A DNA stretch of 42,390 nt from positions 1-42,390 of the forward strand of contig CAMBSK010000024.1 of NCBI GenBank assembly GCA_945870575.1, given 5' to 3'. The notes beneath the pieces were generated by a model. That model made no database searches. It had not been told where the DNA came from and saw only the letters and a program-made list of their open reading frames with translations. The translations under genes were made by a program, and so were the position numbers. Source of the stretch: Bordetella parapertussis. GTDB lineage: Bacteria; Pseudomonadota; Gammaproteobacteria; Burkholderiales; Burkholderiaceae_C. Numbering within the stretch: the stretch's first letter is position 1; each line of letters opens with the position of its first letter. Below are positions 27,098 through 36,157 of this stretch, in pieces.

Positions 27098-28705
27098 TCA
27101 CATGCGAAACACACCGAAGCGTGTTTCCGGAATCGGTGCATTCAATGATGCGGATAAGGCCAAAGCCAACACCTGGCGCGTGTCTGCGGGATCGATCACG
27201 CCGTCGTCCCACAAGCGGGCGCTGGCGTAATAAGGGTGGGATTGGTGGGCGAATTGATCGAGCAACGGTTGTTTGAATGTGGCTTCTTCTTCAGCGCTCC
27301 AACTGCCGCCTTTGGCTTCAATGCCGTCTCGCTTGACGGTTGCCAACACGCTGGCCGCCTGCTCGCCGCCCATGACGCAAATGCGTGCGTTCGGCCACAT
27401 CCACAAAAAACGCGGATTGAACGCGCGGCCACACATGCCGTAATTGCCTGCGCCGTAACTGCCGCCGATGATGAGGGTGAATTTAGGCACCTGCGCGGTA
27501 GCAACAGCGGTGACCATCTTGGCACCGTGACGGGCAATGCCTTCGTTTTCATATTTGCGACCAACCATGAAGCCGGTGATGTTTTGCAAAAACACCAGCG
27601 GTATTTTTCGCTGGCAACACAGCTCAATGAAGTGCGCGCCCTTTTGCGCCGACTCGGAAAACAACACGCCGTTGTTCGCCACTATGCCGACCGGCATGCC
27701 TTCGATGTGTGCAAAACCACACACCAAAGTGCTGCCGAAACGCGCTTTGAACTCGTGAAACTCCGAACCATCGACCACGCGGGCAATGATGTCGCGCACG
27801 TCGTAAGGCTTGCGCGTGTCCACAGGAATCACGCCGTATATTTCTTGCACGTCATACAAAGGCGGACGTGCAGGTATCACTTCGGTATCAAATGTTTTGG
27901 AGTGATTCAACCGGGATACCGCCTCACGCGCCAAGGCCAACGCATGCGCATCGTTGTCTGCCAGATGATCCGCTACGCCGGACAAACGCGTGTGCACGTC
28001 GCCGCCGCCTAAATCTTCGGCGCTGACGATTTCTCCGATCGCAGCTTTGACCAAAGGCGGGCCGCCTAAAAAGATGGTGCCCTGGTTTTTCACGATGATG
28101 GTTTCATCACTCATCGCAGGCACATACGCGCCACCGGCCGTACAACTGCCCATGACGACCGCGATTTGCGCAATGCCTTGCGCACTCATATTGGCCTGGT
28201 TGTAAAAAATGCGGCCAAAATGTTCTTTGTCGGGGAACACATCGTCTTGGTTCGGCAAATTAGCACCGCCTGAATCCACCAAGTAAATACACGGCAAACG
28301 ATTTTGCTGCGCTATCTCTTGCGCGCGCAAGTGTTTTTTCACCGTCATCGGATAGTAAGTACCACCCTTGACCGTCGCGTCATTGCAGACGATCACACAG
28401 TCCACACCGCTGACCCGACCGATACCTGCGATCACACCGGCGCCCGGTGCATCGCCGTTGTACATGCCGTGCGCAGCCAATGGGCTGAACTCGAGAAACG
28501 GCGTGCCCGGGTCGAGCAGCAGAGCCACGCGTTCGCGCGGCGGCAACTTGCCGCGCGCCACATGCTTGGCACGCGCAGTCTCACCGCCACCCTGGGCGCT
28601 GAGCGCCATTTGCACACGCAAATCGTCAACTGCCGCCTGCATGGCCTGCGCATTGGCAACAAACCCGGCGGAGCGGGTTGACAGGTTGGAGGTGAGTGCG
28701 CTCAT
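27098..28705 (-). CDS. acyl-CoA carboxylase beta subunit (methylcrotonyl-CoA carboxyltransferase type)
   Basis: The 535-residue carboxyltransferase has [67 protein letters not shown] and [15 protein letters not shown], all typical of the MccB/AccD5 group. It takes carboxyl groups from biotin on the alpha subunit and puts them on a 3-methyl-2-enoyl-CoA. Length matches MccB (about 535). It lies between the thiolase and the acyl-CoA dehydrogenase with gaps of about 10 bases. LiuB versus AtuC (geranyl-CoA) identity cannot be settled without alignment. Confidence 0.9.
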   Translation of the reverse strand: MSALTSNLSTRSAGFVANAQAMQAAVDDLRVQMALSAQGGGETARAKHVARGKLPPRERVALLLDPGTPFLEFSPLAAHGMYNGDAPGAGVIAGIGRVSGVDCVIVCNDATVKGGTYYPMTVKKHLRAQEIAQQNRLPCIYLVDSGGANLPNQDDVFPDKEHFGRIFYNQANMSAQGIAQIAVVMGSCTAGGAYVPAMSDETIIVKNQGTIFLGGPPLVKAAIGEIVSAEDLGGGDVHTRLSGVADHLADNDAHALALAREAVSRLNHSKTFDTEVIPARPPLYDVQEIYGVIPVDTRKPYDVRDIIARVVDGSEFHEFKARFGSTLVCGFAHIEGMPVGIVANNGVLFSESAQKGAHFIELCCQRKIPLVFLQNITGFMVGRKYENEGIARHGAKMVTAVATAQVPKFTLIIGGSYGAGNYGMCGRAFNPRFLWMWPNARICVMGGEQAASVLATVKRDGIEAKGGSWSAEEEATFKQPLLDQFAHQSHPYYASARLWDDGVIDPADTRQVLALALSASLNAPIPETRFGVFRM

Positions 28706-28717
28706 GCTGCTTCAGTC

Positions 28718-29899
28718 TCAGATCAACTCAAACGCCATGGCCGTGCCTTCGCCGCCGCCAATACACAAGGTAGCCAGGCCTTTTTTCAAACCTCTGGCTT
28801 GCAAGGCATGCAGCAATGTGACGATGATGCGAGCGCCGGATGCACCTATGGGGTGACCGAGCGCACAAGCGCCACCGTTGACATTGACGATTTCATGCGG
28901 AACCTTGAGTTCATGCATCAACGCCATGGGCACCACGGCAAATGCTTCGTTGACTTCCCATAACTGCACATCGCTGACTTGCCAGCCGGCCTTGGTCAAG
29001 GCGCGTTGCGTCGCGCCTATAGGTGCTGTGGTGAACCATTCCGGCTCTTGCGCAAACGTAGCGTGGCTGACCACGCGCGCCAACGGCGTGCAACCGAGTT
29101 TTTTAGCCGTGCTTTCGCGCATCATGACCAAAGCAGCTGCGCCGTCGTTAATGGACGAGCTGGACGCAGCAGTGATGGTGCCGTCTTTTTTGAACGCGGG
29201 CTTTAAGCTGGTGACTTTATCGAGCTTGACTTTGCCAGGGCCTTCGTCCAAGGTCACCACACGCTCGCCACTGCGGTCTTTGACTGTGACAGAAGCGATT
29301 TCTTTACTGAACGCGCCATTGGCCGTCGCGTCTTTGGCGCGCTGCACACTGGTCATGGCGAAATGGTCTTGCGCTTCGCGGGTGAACTGGAATTTGGCTG
29401 CACAGTCCTCGCCGAAAGTACCCATGGAGCGTCCGGCTTCATAAGCGTCTTCTAGGCCGTCAAGCATCATGTGGTCATAAATTTTGTCGTGACCCATGCG
29501 GTAACCGCCTCGGCCTTTCAACATCAGGTAAGGCGCGTTGGTCATGCTTTCCATGCCACCGGCCACCATCACGTCCTGCGAGCCTGCGCTCAAAATATCG
29601 TGCGCGAACATGGCTGCGCGCATACCTGAGCCGCACATTTTTGACAAAGTGACAGCGCCAGCGCTTTTAGGCAAACCGCCTTTGAACGCAGCCTGACGCG
29701 CCGGGGCCTGGCCTTGACCGGCCATCAGGCAATTGCCGAACAACACCTCGGTGACTGCGTCCGGCGCAATACCGGCGCGCGCTACCGCGGCTGCAATTGC
29801 CGCGCCGCCTAAGTCATGGGCGGCAAGGGACGCGAAGTCACCCTGAAAACTGCCCATAGGCGTACGGGCTGCACTGACAATGACAATCGGATCTGACAT
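28718..29899 (-). CDS. acetyl-CoA C-acetyltransferase (thiolase)
   Basis: The 393-residue thiolase starts MSDPIVIVSAARTPMGSFQG. The nucleophilic Cys is in LSKMCGSGMRAAM (about residue 91), followed by NVNGGACALGHPIGASGARI with the His and LCIGGGEGTAMAFEL with the second Cys. It catalyses reversible condensation of two acetyl-CoA or cleavage of acetoacetyl-CoA. In leucine breakdown this uses the acetoacetate made by HMG-CoA lyase; it could also feed PHA synthesis. It lies 21 bases after aceK and 12 before mccB, inside the operon. Confidence 0.92.
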   Translation of the reverse strand: MSDPIVIVSAARTPMGSFQGDFASLAAHDLGGAAIAAAVARAGIAPDAVTEVLFGNCLMAGQGQAPARQAAFKGGLPKSAGAVTLSKMCGSGMRAAMFAHDILSAGSQDVMVAGGMESMTNAPYLMLKGRGGYRMGHDKIYDHMMLDGLEDAYEAGRSMGTFGEDCAAKFQFTREAQDHFAMTSVQRAKDATANGAFSKEIASVTVKDRSGERVVTLDEGPGKVKLDKVTSLKPAFKKDGTITAASSSSINDGAAALVMMRESTAKKLGCTPLARVVSHATFAQEPEWFTTAPIGATQRALTKAGWQVSDVQLWEVNEAFAVVPMALMHELKVPHEIVNVNGGACALGHPIGASGARIIVTLLHALQARGLKKGLATLCIGGGEGTAMAFELI

Positions 29900-29920
29900 G
29901 GATAACTCCTTAAAAAAAAT

Positions 29921-31738
29921 TCACATGGATTGGTTCAAAGCTGCGCGCTGAACCACGAATCGCTTGTCTGCTTCATACGGGAACACATCGTGGACATGGC
30001 CTTGGCTGATTTTTTCTTTGTGCCCTTGCCAGAAACTCGCGTCCAGCAAATCGGCATGGTGCTTCATGAACACTTCGCGCACCGACGGGTTGCCCAGCAA
30101 AAAAGGTCCGAAGGTTTCAGGGAACACATCGCGCGGGCCGACGTGATACCAGATCTCGCCTGACATTTCATCCTCCTCATTGCGCGGCGCGGGTACCCGG
30201 CGGAAATTGCAATCGGTGATGTATTCAATCTCATCGTAATCGTAGAACACGACTTTGCCGTGGCGCGTGATGCCGAAATTTTTCCACAGCATATCGCCGG
30301 GGAAAATATTGGCAGCCACCAAATCTTTGATGGCATTGCCGTATTCAATCACGGCACGTTCCATTTGCGCTTTGGCGCGCGGCTCGTCCAAACCTGCGTC
30401 AAACGACTCCTGCAAATAAATATTCAACGGGATCATGCGCCTTTCAATATAGGCATGCTTGATCACCACCTCTTGTTTGCCGTTATCTGACCGGGTATTG
30501 ATCTCTATTTGGCTTGGTGCAAATTTTTGAATTTCTTCAATCAATTCGTCTTCAAAACGCTCTCGCGGAAATGCGACATTGCTGTACTCCAGCGTATCCG
30601 CCATGCGCCCCACCCTGTCGTGCTGTTTAACCAACATGTACTTACCTTGGATTTGCTCGCGCGAGGTGTCTTTTTGCGGCGGGTAAAAATCCTTGATGAC
30701 TTTGAAGACAAACGGAAAAGACGGCTGATCAAACACCAGCATCACCATGCCCTTGATGCCGGGTGCGATGCGGAATTTGTCGGTGCTGTGGCGCTGGTGG
30801 TAAAGCAGATCTCTGTAAAACAAGGTCTTGCCCTGCTTAGCCAGACCAAGCGCGTTGTAAATTTCAGCGCGCGGTTTGCGCGGCATCAGACTGCGCAAAA
30901 ACTGCACATAGGCAGAAGGAATATCCATGTCCACCAGGAAATAAGCGCGGGCAAAACTGAAAAGCATCAAAAAATCATCTTCGCCGAACAAAGCAGCATC
31001 AATCACCAACTGGTCTTTGCTGTTGTGCAATACGGGTAAGGCAAAGGGAATTTCCACAAAACCGTTGATCACCTTGCCGACGATGTATGCAGCCTTGTTC
31101 CGGAAAAAAAGGCTGTTGAGTACTTGTATTTGAAAGTTAGCCCTTAATTTCGATTGGTCGAGTCGGGCGCGAACGTTGCGCAAAATATCTTCCGCATCTC
31201 GCGCAAGATCGGCAAACGGACAAGCCAGATTGAAATGCTCCACGATGCGAACAATAATGTCCACCAGATTGTTCTTGTCCGGGTACCAGGCTTGGTAAGT
31301 CGGCAAGGCTTCAGGCTCATCGCTTTCTATGTACTCGGTGCTGACGGCCGGACGGACAAAGATAAATTCATTTTGAAAATAACTTCGATCCAAGATTTTA
31401 GTGGTCACCGAATTGAAAAAAGTTTCGGCCAACTCCGGCTGAAAATGGTCAACCAGCAATCCTATGTAATGCAATTTCACTTGTTGCCAAATGTCAGGCG
31501 GCTGTAGTGCGGCTTGAAATTCGTTTTCAAGCACAGCAGAACATTCTTTGACCCGCAAATCGTAAAACTCTATGCGTTCGCGTTGTGCGCGTTGCTGACC
31601 GTGCCAATCCTGGTTTTCAAAACGCTGTTTGGCTTTGGCAGACTCTTGACGAAACAACTGGTAATGCCGGTTGAATCCATCCATCATGGCCTGCGCAATG
31701 CCATAAGCAACCGTGGAATCGAGTCGTTGCGGAAACAT
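29921..31738 (-). CDS. aceK: isocitrate dehydrogenase kinase/phosphatase
   Basis: AceK phosphorylates isocitrate dehydrogenase to shut it off during growth on acetate or other acetyl-CoA sources, and dephosphorylates it again, so steering carbon to the glyoxylate shunt. The 605-residue protein has the all-helical regulatory N-terminal half and the kinase-like half: [55 protein letters not shown] and the acidic stretch around NEEDEMS. Length is near the E. coli protein (578). In enterics it sits with aceBA; here it lies in the carbonic anhydrase-thiolase-carboxylase operon, 12 bases after can. Confidence 0.96.
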   Translation of the reverse strand: MFPQRLDSTVAYGIAQAMMDGFNRHYQLFRQESAKAKQRFENQDWHGQQRAQRERIEFYDLRVKECSAVLENEFQAALQPPDIWQQVKLHYIGLLVDHFQPELAETFFNSVTTKILDRSYFQNEFIFVRPAVSTEYIESDEPEALPTYQAWYPDKNNLVDIIVRIVEHFNLACPFADLARDAEDILRNVRARLDQSKLRANFQIQVLNSLFFRNKAAYIVGKVINGFVEIPFALPVLHNSKDQLVIDAALFGEDDFLMLFSFARAYFLVDMDIPSAYVQFLRSLMPRKPRAEIYNALGLAKQGKTLFYRDLLYHQRHSTDKFRIAPGIKGMVMLVFDQPSFPFVFKVIKDFYPPQKDTSREQIQGKYMLVKQHDRVGRMADTLEYSNVAFPRERFEDELIEEIQKFAPSQIEINTRSDNGKQEVVIKHAYIERRMIPLNIYLQESFDAGLDEPRAKAQMERAVIEYGNAIKDLVAANIFPGDMLWKNFGITRHGKVVFYDYDEIEYITDCNFRRVPAPRNEEDEMSGEIWYHVGPRDVFPETFGPFLLGNPSVREVFMKHHADLLDASFWQGHKEKISQGHVHDVFPYEADKRFVVQRAALNQSM

Positions 31739-31750
31739 AGGGCGCCGTCC

Positions 31751-32407
31751 TCAAGAAGTTTCGCGCGGGTAGCGCTTAAAGCCATGGCGAAACACTTCGA
31801 CGACTTCTTCTGAATTGCTCATGGTGACTTGTAAATCCTTGACCAGCCCATCGTTCAGGCCGTAGACCCAGCCGTGTACGCTGATTTTCTGACCGCGTGT
31901 CCAGGCGTCCTGCAAGACATTGGACAAAGCGACGTTGCCCACTTGCTCAATCACATTCATCTCGCACAACACGTTTTCCATCTCTGCTTGAGGCAAATGG
32001 TTGAGACGCTGGCGGTGGCGTAAATGCACATCCTGCACATGGCGCAACCAGTTATCCGCCAGTCCTATGCGCAAACCGCGCGCCGCAGCCATCACGCCAC
32101 CGCAGCCGTAATGCCCAACCACCATGATGTGCTCAACACGCAAATGCTCGACTGCAAATTGAATCACTGACAAAGCATTCAAATCCGAGTGCACCACCAG
32201 ATTGGCCACGTTGCGATGCACGAACACCTCGCCGGGATCCAGACCTATGATTTCATTGGCAGGCACTCGACTGTCTGAACACCCAATCCACAAATACTTA
32301 GGTGACTGTTGCTTAGCCAGCTTTTCAAAAAAACCGGGGCGCTCACGGCACATGCGATCCGCCCAGGCGCGGTTGTTATCAAATAACGAGTTCAGCTTTG
32401 TTTGCAT
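31751..32407 (-). CDS. can: beta-class carbonic anhydrase
   Basis: The 218-residue zinc enzyme interconverts CO2 and bicarbonate. Zinc ligands are visible in WIGCSDSRVPANEI (Cys and Asp, about residues 43-45) and VVGHYGCGGVMAA (His and Cys, about 99-102). Q-F-A-V-E-H-L and GWVYGL are typical of the E. coli Can group. It starts three bases after the merR stop and is followed by aceK after 12 bases, so it belongs to the operon. Bicarbonate is the substrate of the biotin carboxylase further down, which gives a metabolic reason for the linkage. Confidence 0.95.
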   Translation of the reverse strand: MQTKLNSLFDNNRAWADRMCRERPGFFEKLAKQQSPKYLWIGCSDSRVPANEIIGLDPGEVFVHRNVANLVVHSDLNALSVIQFAVEHLRVEHIMVVGHYGCGGVMAAARGLRIGLADNWLRHVQDVHLRHRQRLNHLPQAEMENVLCEMNVIEQVGNVALSNVLQDAWTRGQKISVHGWVYGLNDGLVKDLQVTMSNSEEVVEVFRHGFKRYPRETS

Positions 32408-32410
32408 AGT

Positions 32411-32812
32411 TCAGGCCTTGGCTTTTAGACTGTGTTTGTTCAGCAATTGTCTGGCTTCTTTTTCGTGTTGTTTGACTTCGTCCAGGTTGGCCTGGATTTC
32501 ACGCATCTGGTTTTCGAGTTGCTGGCGATGTTCCCCCAGCACAGCGATGAATTTTTTCAACTGAGGCACGGTGTCACGCGGGCTGTCGTACATGTCAATG
32601 ATGTCCTTGGCCTCCATCAAAGAAAGGCCTAGCCGTTTGGCGCGCAAGGTCAGACGCAAGCGGGCACGCTCGCGCGAGCTGTAAATGCGGTTTCTGCCAC
32701 CCGGTCCCAGCCGCTCCGGGCGCAGCAAACCCATGTCTTCGTAAAAACGAATGGCACGGGTGGTCAAATCAAATTCTTTGGCCAGATCTCGGATCGTGAA
32801 TTGCGTCGCCAT
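32411..32812 (-). CDS. MerR-family transcriptional regulator (LiuR-like)
   Basis: A 133-residue regulator with the MerR winged helix: FTIRDLAKEFDLTTRAIRFY, then EDMGLLRPERLGPGGRNRIY and the recognition-wing residues. A coiled-coil dimerisation helix follows (about 80-130, rich in Glu, Gln and Lys). There is no cysteine-rich metal-binding end, so the effector is more likely an organic molecule or CoA ester, as for LiuR. It is the first gene of the operon and divergent from the MBL-fold hydrolase. A perfect 16-bp palindrome 21 bases upstream of its ATG is its likely operator. Confidence 0.88.
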   Translation of the reverse strand: MATQFTIRDLAKEFDLTTRAIRFYEDMGLLRPERLGPGGRNRIYSSRERARLRLTLRAKRLGLSLMEAKDIIDMYDSPRDTVPQLKKFIAVLGEHRQQLENQMREIQANLDEVKQHEKEARQLLNKHSLKAKA

Positions 32813-32828
32813 GAGGACAGGGAAATCA

Positions 32829-32858
32829 ATTAACGTTTACGTAAACGTCAATTATCAA
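32829..32858. promoter_or_regulatory. MerR-type operator within overlapping divergent promoters
   Basis: ACGTTTACGTAAACGT at 32833-32848 is a perfect palindrome. On the minus strand TTGATA (32858-32853) and GTTAAT (32834-32829) form a promoter with an 18-nt spacer, the long spacing MerR-type activators act on, and the palindrome lies in the spacer. On the plus strand TTAACG (32830-32835) and TATCAA (32853-32858) give a 17-nt spacer over the same palindrome. Both leaders would be only about 10 nt. The site resembles reported LiuR motifs, but that match is from memory. Confidence 0.7.
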
Positions 32859-32873
32859 GCAAAATACGACCGC

Positions 32874-33947
32874 ATGAACTTGCTCGAAAAAGAATTGACC
32901 TATCCGCTGGGTGATACCTTGCCCGAAACGGGCAAAAAGCTGGAACTCAGCCCCGGTGTTTACTGGATACGTATGGCTTTGCCATTTGCCCTGAATCACA
33001 TCAACCTGTGGTTACTGCGCGACCATTTCAACGGGGTTGACGGCTGGTGCATTGTGGATTGCTGCCTTGACAGCCCGGAATCCCGCGCCCATTGGGAACA
33101 GATTTTTGCAAACTCCCTGGACGGCTTGCCGGTGGTGCGCGTGCTGGCCACACACATGCACCCGGATCACCTGGGACTGGCGCACTGGTTGTGCAAGCGC
33201 TGGCAAGTGCCTTTGTTCATCAGCGCCACCGATTACCACACGGCCCGTACTTTGGTGGCTACACCGGATGAACGCCACAGCGATCAGGCCGTGGCTTTTT
33301 TCAAGGCACACGGCCTGGTGGATCCCGTGGTGTTTGAAGCTTTAGGCGACCGCAAATTGCAATTCGGCCACATGGTGCCAGCCTTGCCTACTCAATTTGT
33401 GCGGATCATGGATGCACAGCTCTTGCGTATCGGCGACAACGACTGGCATTGCATCAGCGGCTACGGCCACGCCCCGGAACACATTGCCTTGCATTGCCCC
33501 GCATTGAATGTATTGATAAGCGGCGACATGGTACTACCGCGTATCTCCAGCAACATCAGTGTTTACGATTCTGAACCGCTCGCCGACCCCTTGCGTTTGT
33601 TTTTAACTTCATTGACCAGATACGCTCACCTGCCAGCAGATTGCCTGACTTTGCCTTCTCACGGCAAGCCTTTTACCGGCTTGCATCAGCGTATTGCTCA
33701 GTTGATGGATCACCATGACAACCGCTTACAGGAGCTCAAAGCCGCGCTGGCAGCCAATAACCTGTCGGCATTAGAAGCCATGTCTATTTTGTTTACGCGG
33801 CAGCTTGATGCGCATCAAACCACTTTTGCCATCGGCGAAGCCTTGGCACATCTTCATTACCTGTGGTTCGGGCAGGAAATTGAACGCTACCTGGACGATC
33901 AGCAGATCTATCGCTTTAAGCCCACTGCGGCAATGACTCATCCCTGA
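32874..33947 (+). CDS. metallo-beta-lactamase-fold hydrolase
   Basis: The 357-residue protein has the metal-binding THMHPDHLGLAHWL motif (HxHxDH, about residues 95-108), then GYGHAPEHIALHC, LISGDMVLPRIS with the bridging Asp, and a late LPSHGKPF His. A helical C-terminal segment follows, as in LACTB2-like or CoA-thioesterase-like hydrolases. I chose the ATG at 32874 because the longer reading from 32751 runs through the operator and the merR gene. It is divergent from the merR operon and probably co-regulated, so a CoA-ester or related ester is a reasonable substrate guess. Its 3' end overlaps the convergent metallopeptidase gene by 32 bases. Confidence 0.85.
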   Translation: MNLLEKELTYPLGDTLPETGKKLELSPGVYWIRMALPFALNHINLWLLRDHFNGVDGWCIVDCCLDSPESRAHWEQIFANSLDGLPVVRVLATHMHPDHLGLAHWLCKRWQVPLFISATDYHTARTLVATPDERHSDQAVAFFKAHGLVDPVVFEALGDRKLQFGHMVPALPTQFVRIMDAQLLRIGDNDWHCISGYGHAPEHIALHCPALNVLISGDMVLPRISSNISVYDSEPLADPLRLFLTSLTRYAHLPADCLTLPSHGKPFTGLHQRIAQLMDHHDNRLQELKAALAANNLSALEAMSILFTRQLDAHQTTFAIGEALAHLHYLWFGQEIERYLDDQQIYRFKPTAAMTHP

Positions 33948-34812
33948 GCTGAGCGCGACGCTGCGCATAGTCGGGAACCACATGACGCACCGTCTCCCAG
34001 AACATGGGGCTGTGGTCCATCACACGCAAGTGGCTGAGTTCATGCACCACCACGTAGTCGATGATGTCTAGTTTGAAATGGATTAAGCGCCAGTTCAAAC
34101 GAATACAGCCATCAGAGGTGGCGCTGCCCCAACGGGTGCTGGCATTGCTTAAAGACAGTTTTTTCCACTGCACCCCCAGCGCCGGTGCGAAATGGTTTAA
34201 TCTTTGTGCAAACAACTGCTTGGCCTGTTGCATCAACCAGGCTTGCACGGCGTCCCTGATTTGCGCGGCATCGGCCGTCTGCGCTACCGATACTTTCAAG
34301 ATACGGCTTATGCCTGGATTCGCCGTTGTGCCGCTGTCTTCTAAGCGCGCACCCGCGCCTTTGAAAAGATGCGATGAATCTAACTGCAATAGAACTTGCT
34401 CGCCCAGAAAAGGCAAGCTGATCCCATCGCGCCATTCAATCACACTGGCTTGCATGTGTTTTTGCCGCTCTTGCATTTCCTGCAATTTGCGCAAAATCCA
34501 TTCACCTTTTTCATGTAAAGCAGTTTCAATGGCGCCGATGCTGGCCCAGCGCGGTGCTCTGACATCCAGACCATCCGGCCCGACACTCATACCTATGGTC
34601 TTGCGTTTGCTGCGGGTCAATCGGTAGTCTGCACTGCCTATGCCTAAATGTATATGCCGGTTGGCGCGTGGATGGTGAAACCTGGCGATGCCACTGGCAA
34701 GCGCCAAGCTTTGTGTCGGCAGTTGTGTTTCACGTGATTGCTCTGTGTTGTCAATTTGCACCTTGGCGGGTATATCCAGCCAATCGAGTGCCAGTTGAAC
34801 AAATGACTTCAT
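33916..34812 (-). CDS. YgjP/SprT-like zinc metallopeptidase (M48-related, DUF45)
   Basis: A 298-residue cytoplasmic protein with VVHELSHLRVMDHSPMFW near the C-terminus: HExxH zinc ligands plus a later His. WGSATSDGCIRLNWRLI ahead of it is the DUF45/YgjP signature (usually RWGSCSxxGxixlNW). An N-terminal strand-rich region has LTRSKRKTIGMSVGPDGLDV. The ATG at 34812 overlaps the plsC stop (ATGA) and is preferred to 34875, which lies inside plsC. The true role is unknown; it is regularly found next to plsC in this gene order. Confidence 0.85.
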   Translation of the reverse strand: MKSFVQLALDWLDIPAKVQIDNTEQSRETQLPTQSLALASGIARFHHPRANRHIHLGIGSADYRLTRSKRKTIGMSVGPDGLDVRAPRWASIGAIETALHEKGEWILRKLQEMQERQKHMQASVIEWRDGISLPFLGEQVLLQLDSSHLFKGAGARLEDSGTTANPGISRILKVSVAQTADAAQIRDAVQAWLMQQAKQLFAQRLNHFAPALGVQWKKLSLSNASTRWGSATSDGCIRLNWRLIHFKLDIIDYVVVHELSHLRVMDHSPMFWETVRHVVPDYAQRRAQLRDESLPQWA

Positions 34813-35561
34813 GCCCTGCTCATACCCTGAGCGTAAGCTGTCGGGTCCAAGCGTTGCATTTCTGTTTCTATCCAACGCTGAACTTCAGCCATGAGTTCAT
34901 CAGCCTGACGCCCCTGGCTGCTGATCATCGGTCCAATCGACACAGTGACAGTGCCCGGGTATTTGACAAAGGCTTTGCGCGGCCAGCACACCCCTGAATT
35001 CACCGCCACCGGAATGACCGGCACGCCGGCTTCTATGGCCAGTCTTGCGCCGCCGGATTTGTATTTACCTTCTTGCCCGCGTGGTATGCGCGTACCCTCC
35101 GGAAACATGATGACCCAGATGCCGCGCGACAGCAATTCACATCCTTGCTGCACCACTTTATTGAAGGCTTGCGACTTCAATTTGCGGTCAATATGCACCA
35201 TATCCAGTCGACCTATGGCCCAGCCGAAAAACGGCACAAACAGCAACTCGCGCTTAAACACATAGGCCAGATCGCTGGGCATGATCACCGGCATTAAAAA
35301 TGTTTCATAGGTAGATTGATGCTTGACCAGCAACACCGCCGGTTGATCTTTGGCAGGCAGGTTTTCTCTGCCCTCAACCACATAGCGTAAGCCCAGTATG
35401 TACTTGGCGCCGCTGATGGCCAAGCCCAGCCAAAAAGCTGCAATTCGGTAAAGCCGGGGACCACGGAAACGCAAGCCGGCAGCTGCCAGCAAGACCAGCG
35501 CGCAAGGTATGACTGTGAGCAGCATCCACAACATATGCAGCAATGAGCGCAGCAGTGCCAT
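34809..35561 (-). CDS. plsC: 1-acyl-sn-glycerol-3-phosphate acyltransferase
   Basis: The 250-residue acyltransferase makes phosphatidic acid from lysophosphatidic acid at the inner membrane. One or two hydrophobic segments start the protein. Motif I reads VKHQSTYETFLMP, an HX4E form instead of the textbook HX4D; HQSxxET is, as far as I recall, usual in betaproteobacteria. Motif III is MFPEGTRIPRG and motif IV is GVPVIPVAVNSG. The ATG at 35561 overlaps the gmhB stop (TAATG). Confidence 0.9.
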   Translation of the reverse strand: MALLRSLLHMLWMLLTVIPCALVLLAAAGLRFRGPRLYRIAAFWLGLAISGAKYILGLRYVVEGRENLPAKDQPAVLLVKHQSTYETFLMPVIMPSDLAYVFKRELLFVPFFGWAIGRLDMVHIDRKLKSQAFNKVVQQGCELLSRGIWVIMFPEGTRIPRGQEGKYKSGGARLAIEAGVPVIPVAVNSGVCWPRKAFVKYPGTVTVSIGPMISSQGRQADELMAEVQRWIETEMQRLDPTAYAQGMSRA

Positions 35562-36151
35562 TACTTGCTCTTATGGTTATTGGCTTGCAAGGTATTGACT
35601 GGACGGCTCAACATCCAATCGGCAAAAGCGGCCAGGTCTTCATGCACTAAGGTGTCAGTCGGAAACCCTTGCGGCAAACCCGGTCCCTTCCAGCCCTCGC
35701 TTTTGCCTGTGCACACCAGATGCGTCAGGCATCCCACAGCTGCGGCAGCCTGGGCATCACGCAAAGTGTCTCCGACAGCGTTCACCTGATCCAGTTGAGC
35801 GCCGAAACGGTCGCAGATTTGTTCGAACAAACCGGGTAATGGTTTTCTGCAACCGCACTGGTCTTGGGGCACATGCGGACAATAAAAAATAGCGTCTATG
35901 CGACCTCCTGTCGCTGACAACATTTTGTTCATCTTGTCGTGCACTTGGTTCAAAGTAGCCACATCAAACAGACCACGACCCAAGCCGGACTGGTTGCTGG
36001 CAATCACCAGATGCCAGCCGGCTTGGCTCAATCTGGCGATGGCTTCCAGCGCGCCGGGTAATGGCTGCCACTCTTCCGGAGATTTGATGTAGTCGTCGCT
36101 GTCGCGATTGATGGTGCCGTCGCGGTCCAGGATAATAATTTTATTATTCAT
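35561..36151 (-). CDS. gmhB: D-glycero-beta-D-manno-heptose-1,7-bisphosphate 7-phosphatase
   Basis: A 196-residue HAD phosphatase of the LPS-core heptose pathway. The nucleophile motif is ILDRDGTIN (Asp9 and Asp11), motif II is VIASNQSGLGRG, the zinc loop CPHVPQDQCGCRKP is diagnostic for GmhB, and AVGDTLRDAQAA is motif IV. It lies six bases after glyS. It supplies heptose precursors that a family 9 transferase, like the one at 10.3-11.5 kb, could use. Confidence 0.93.
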   Translation of the reverse strand: MNNKIIILDRDGTINRDSDDYIKSPEEWQPLPGALEAIARLSQAGWHLVIASNQSGLGRGLFDVATLNQVHDKMNKMLSATGGRIDAIFYCPHVPQDQCGCRKPLPGLFEQICDRFGAQLDQVNAVGDTLRDAQAAAAVGCLTHLVCTGKSEGWKGPGLPQGFPTDTLVHEDLAAFADWMLSRPVNTLQANNHKSK

Positions 36152-36157
36152 ACGTGC

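Noticed and set aside
27236..28012. 258-codon plus-strand frame over the carboxylase beta gene
   Set aside because: Antisense shadow of a well-conserved gene.
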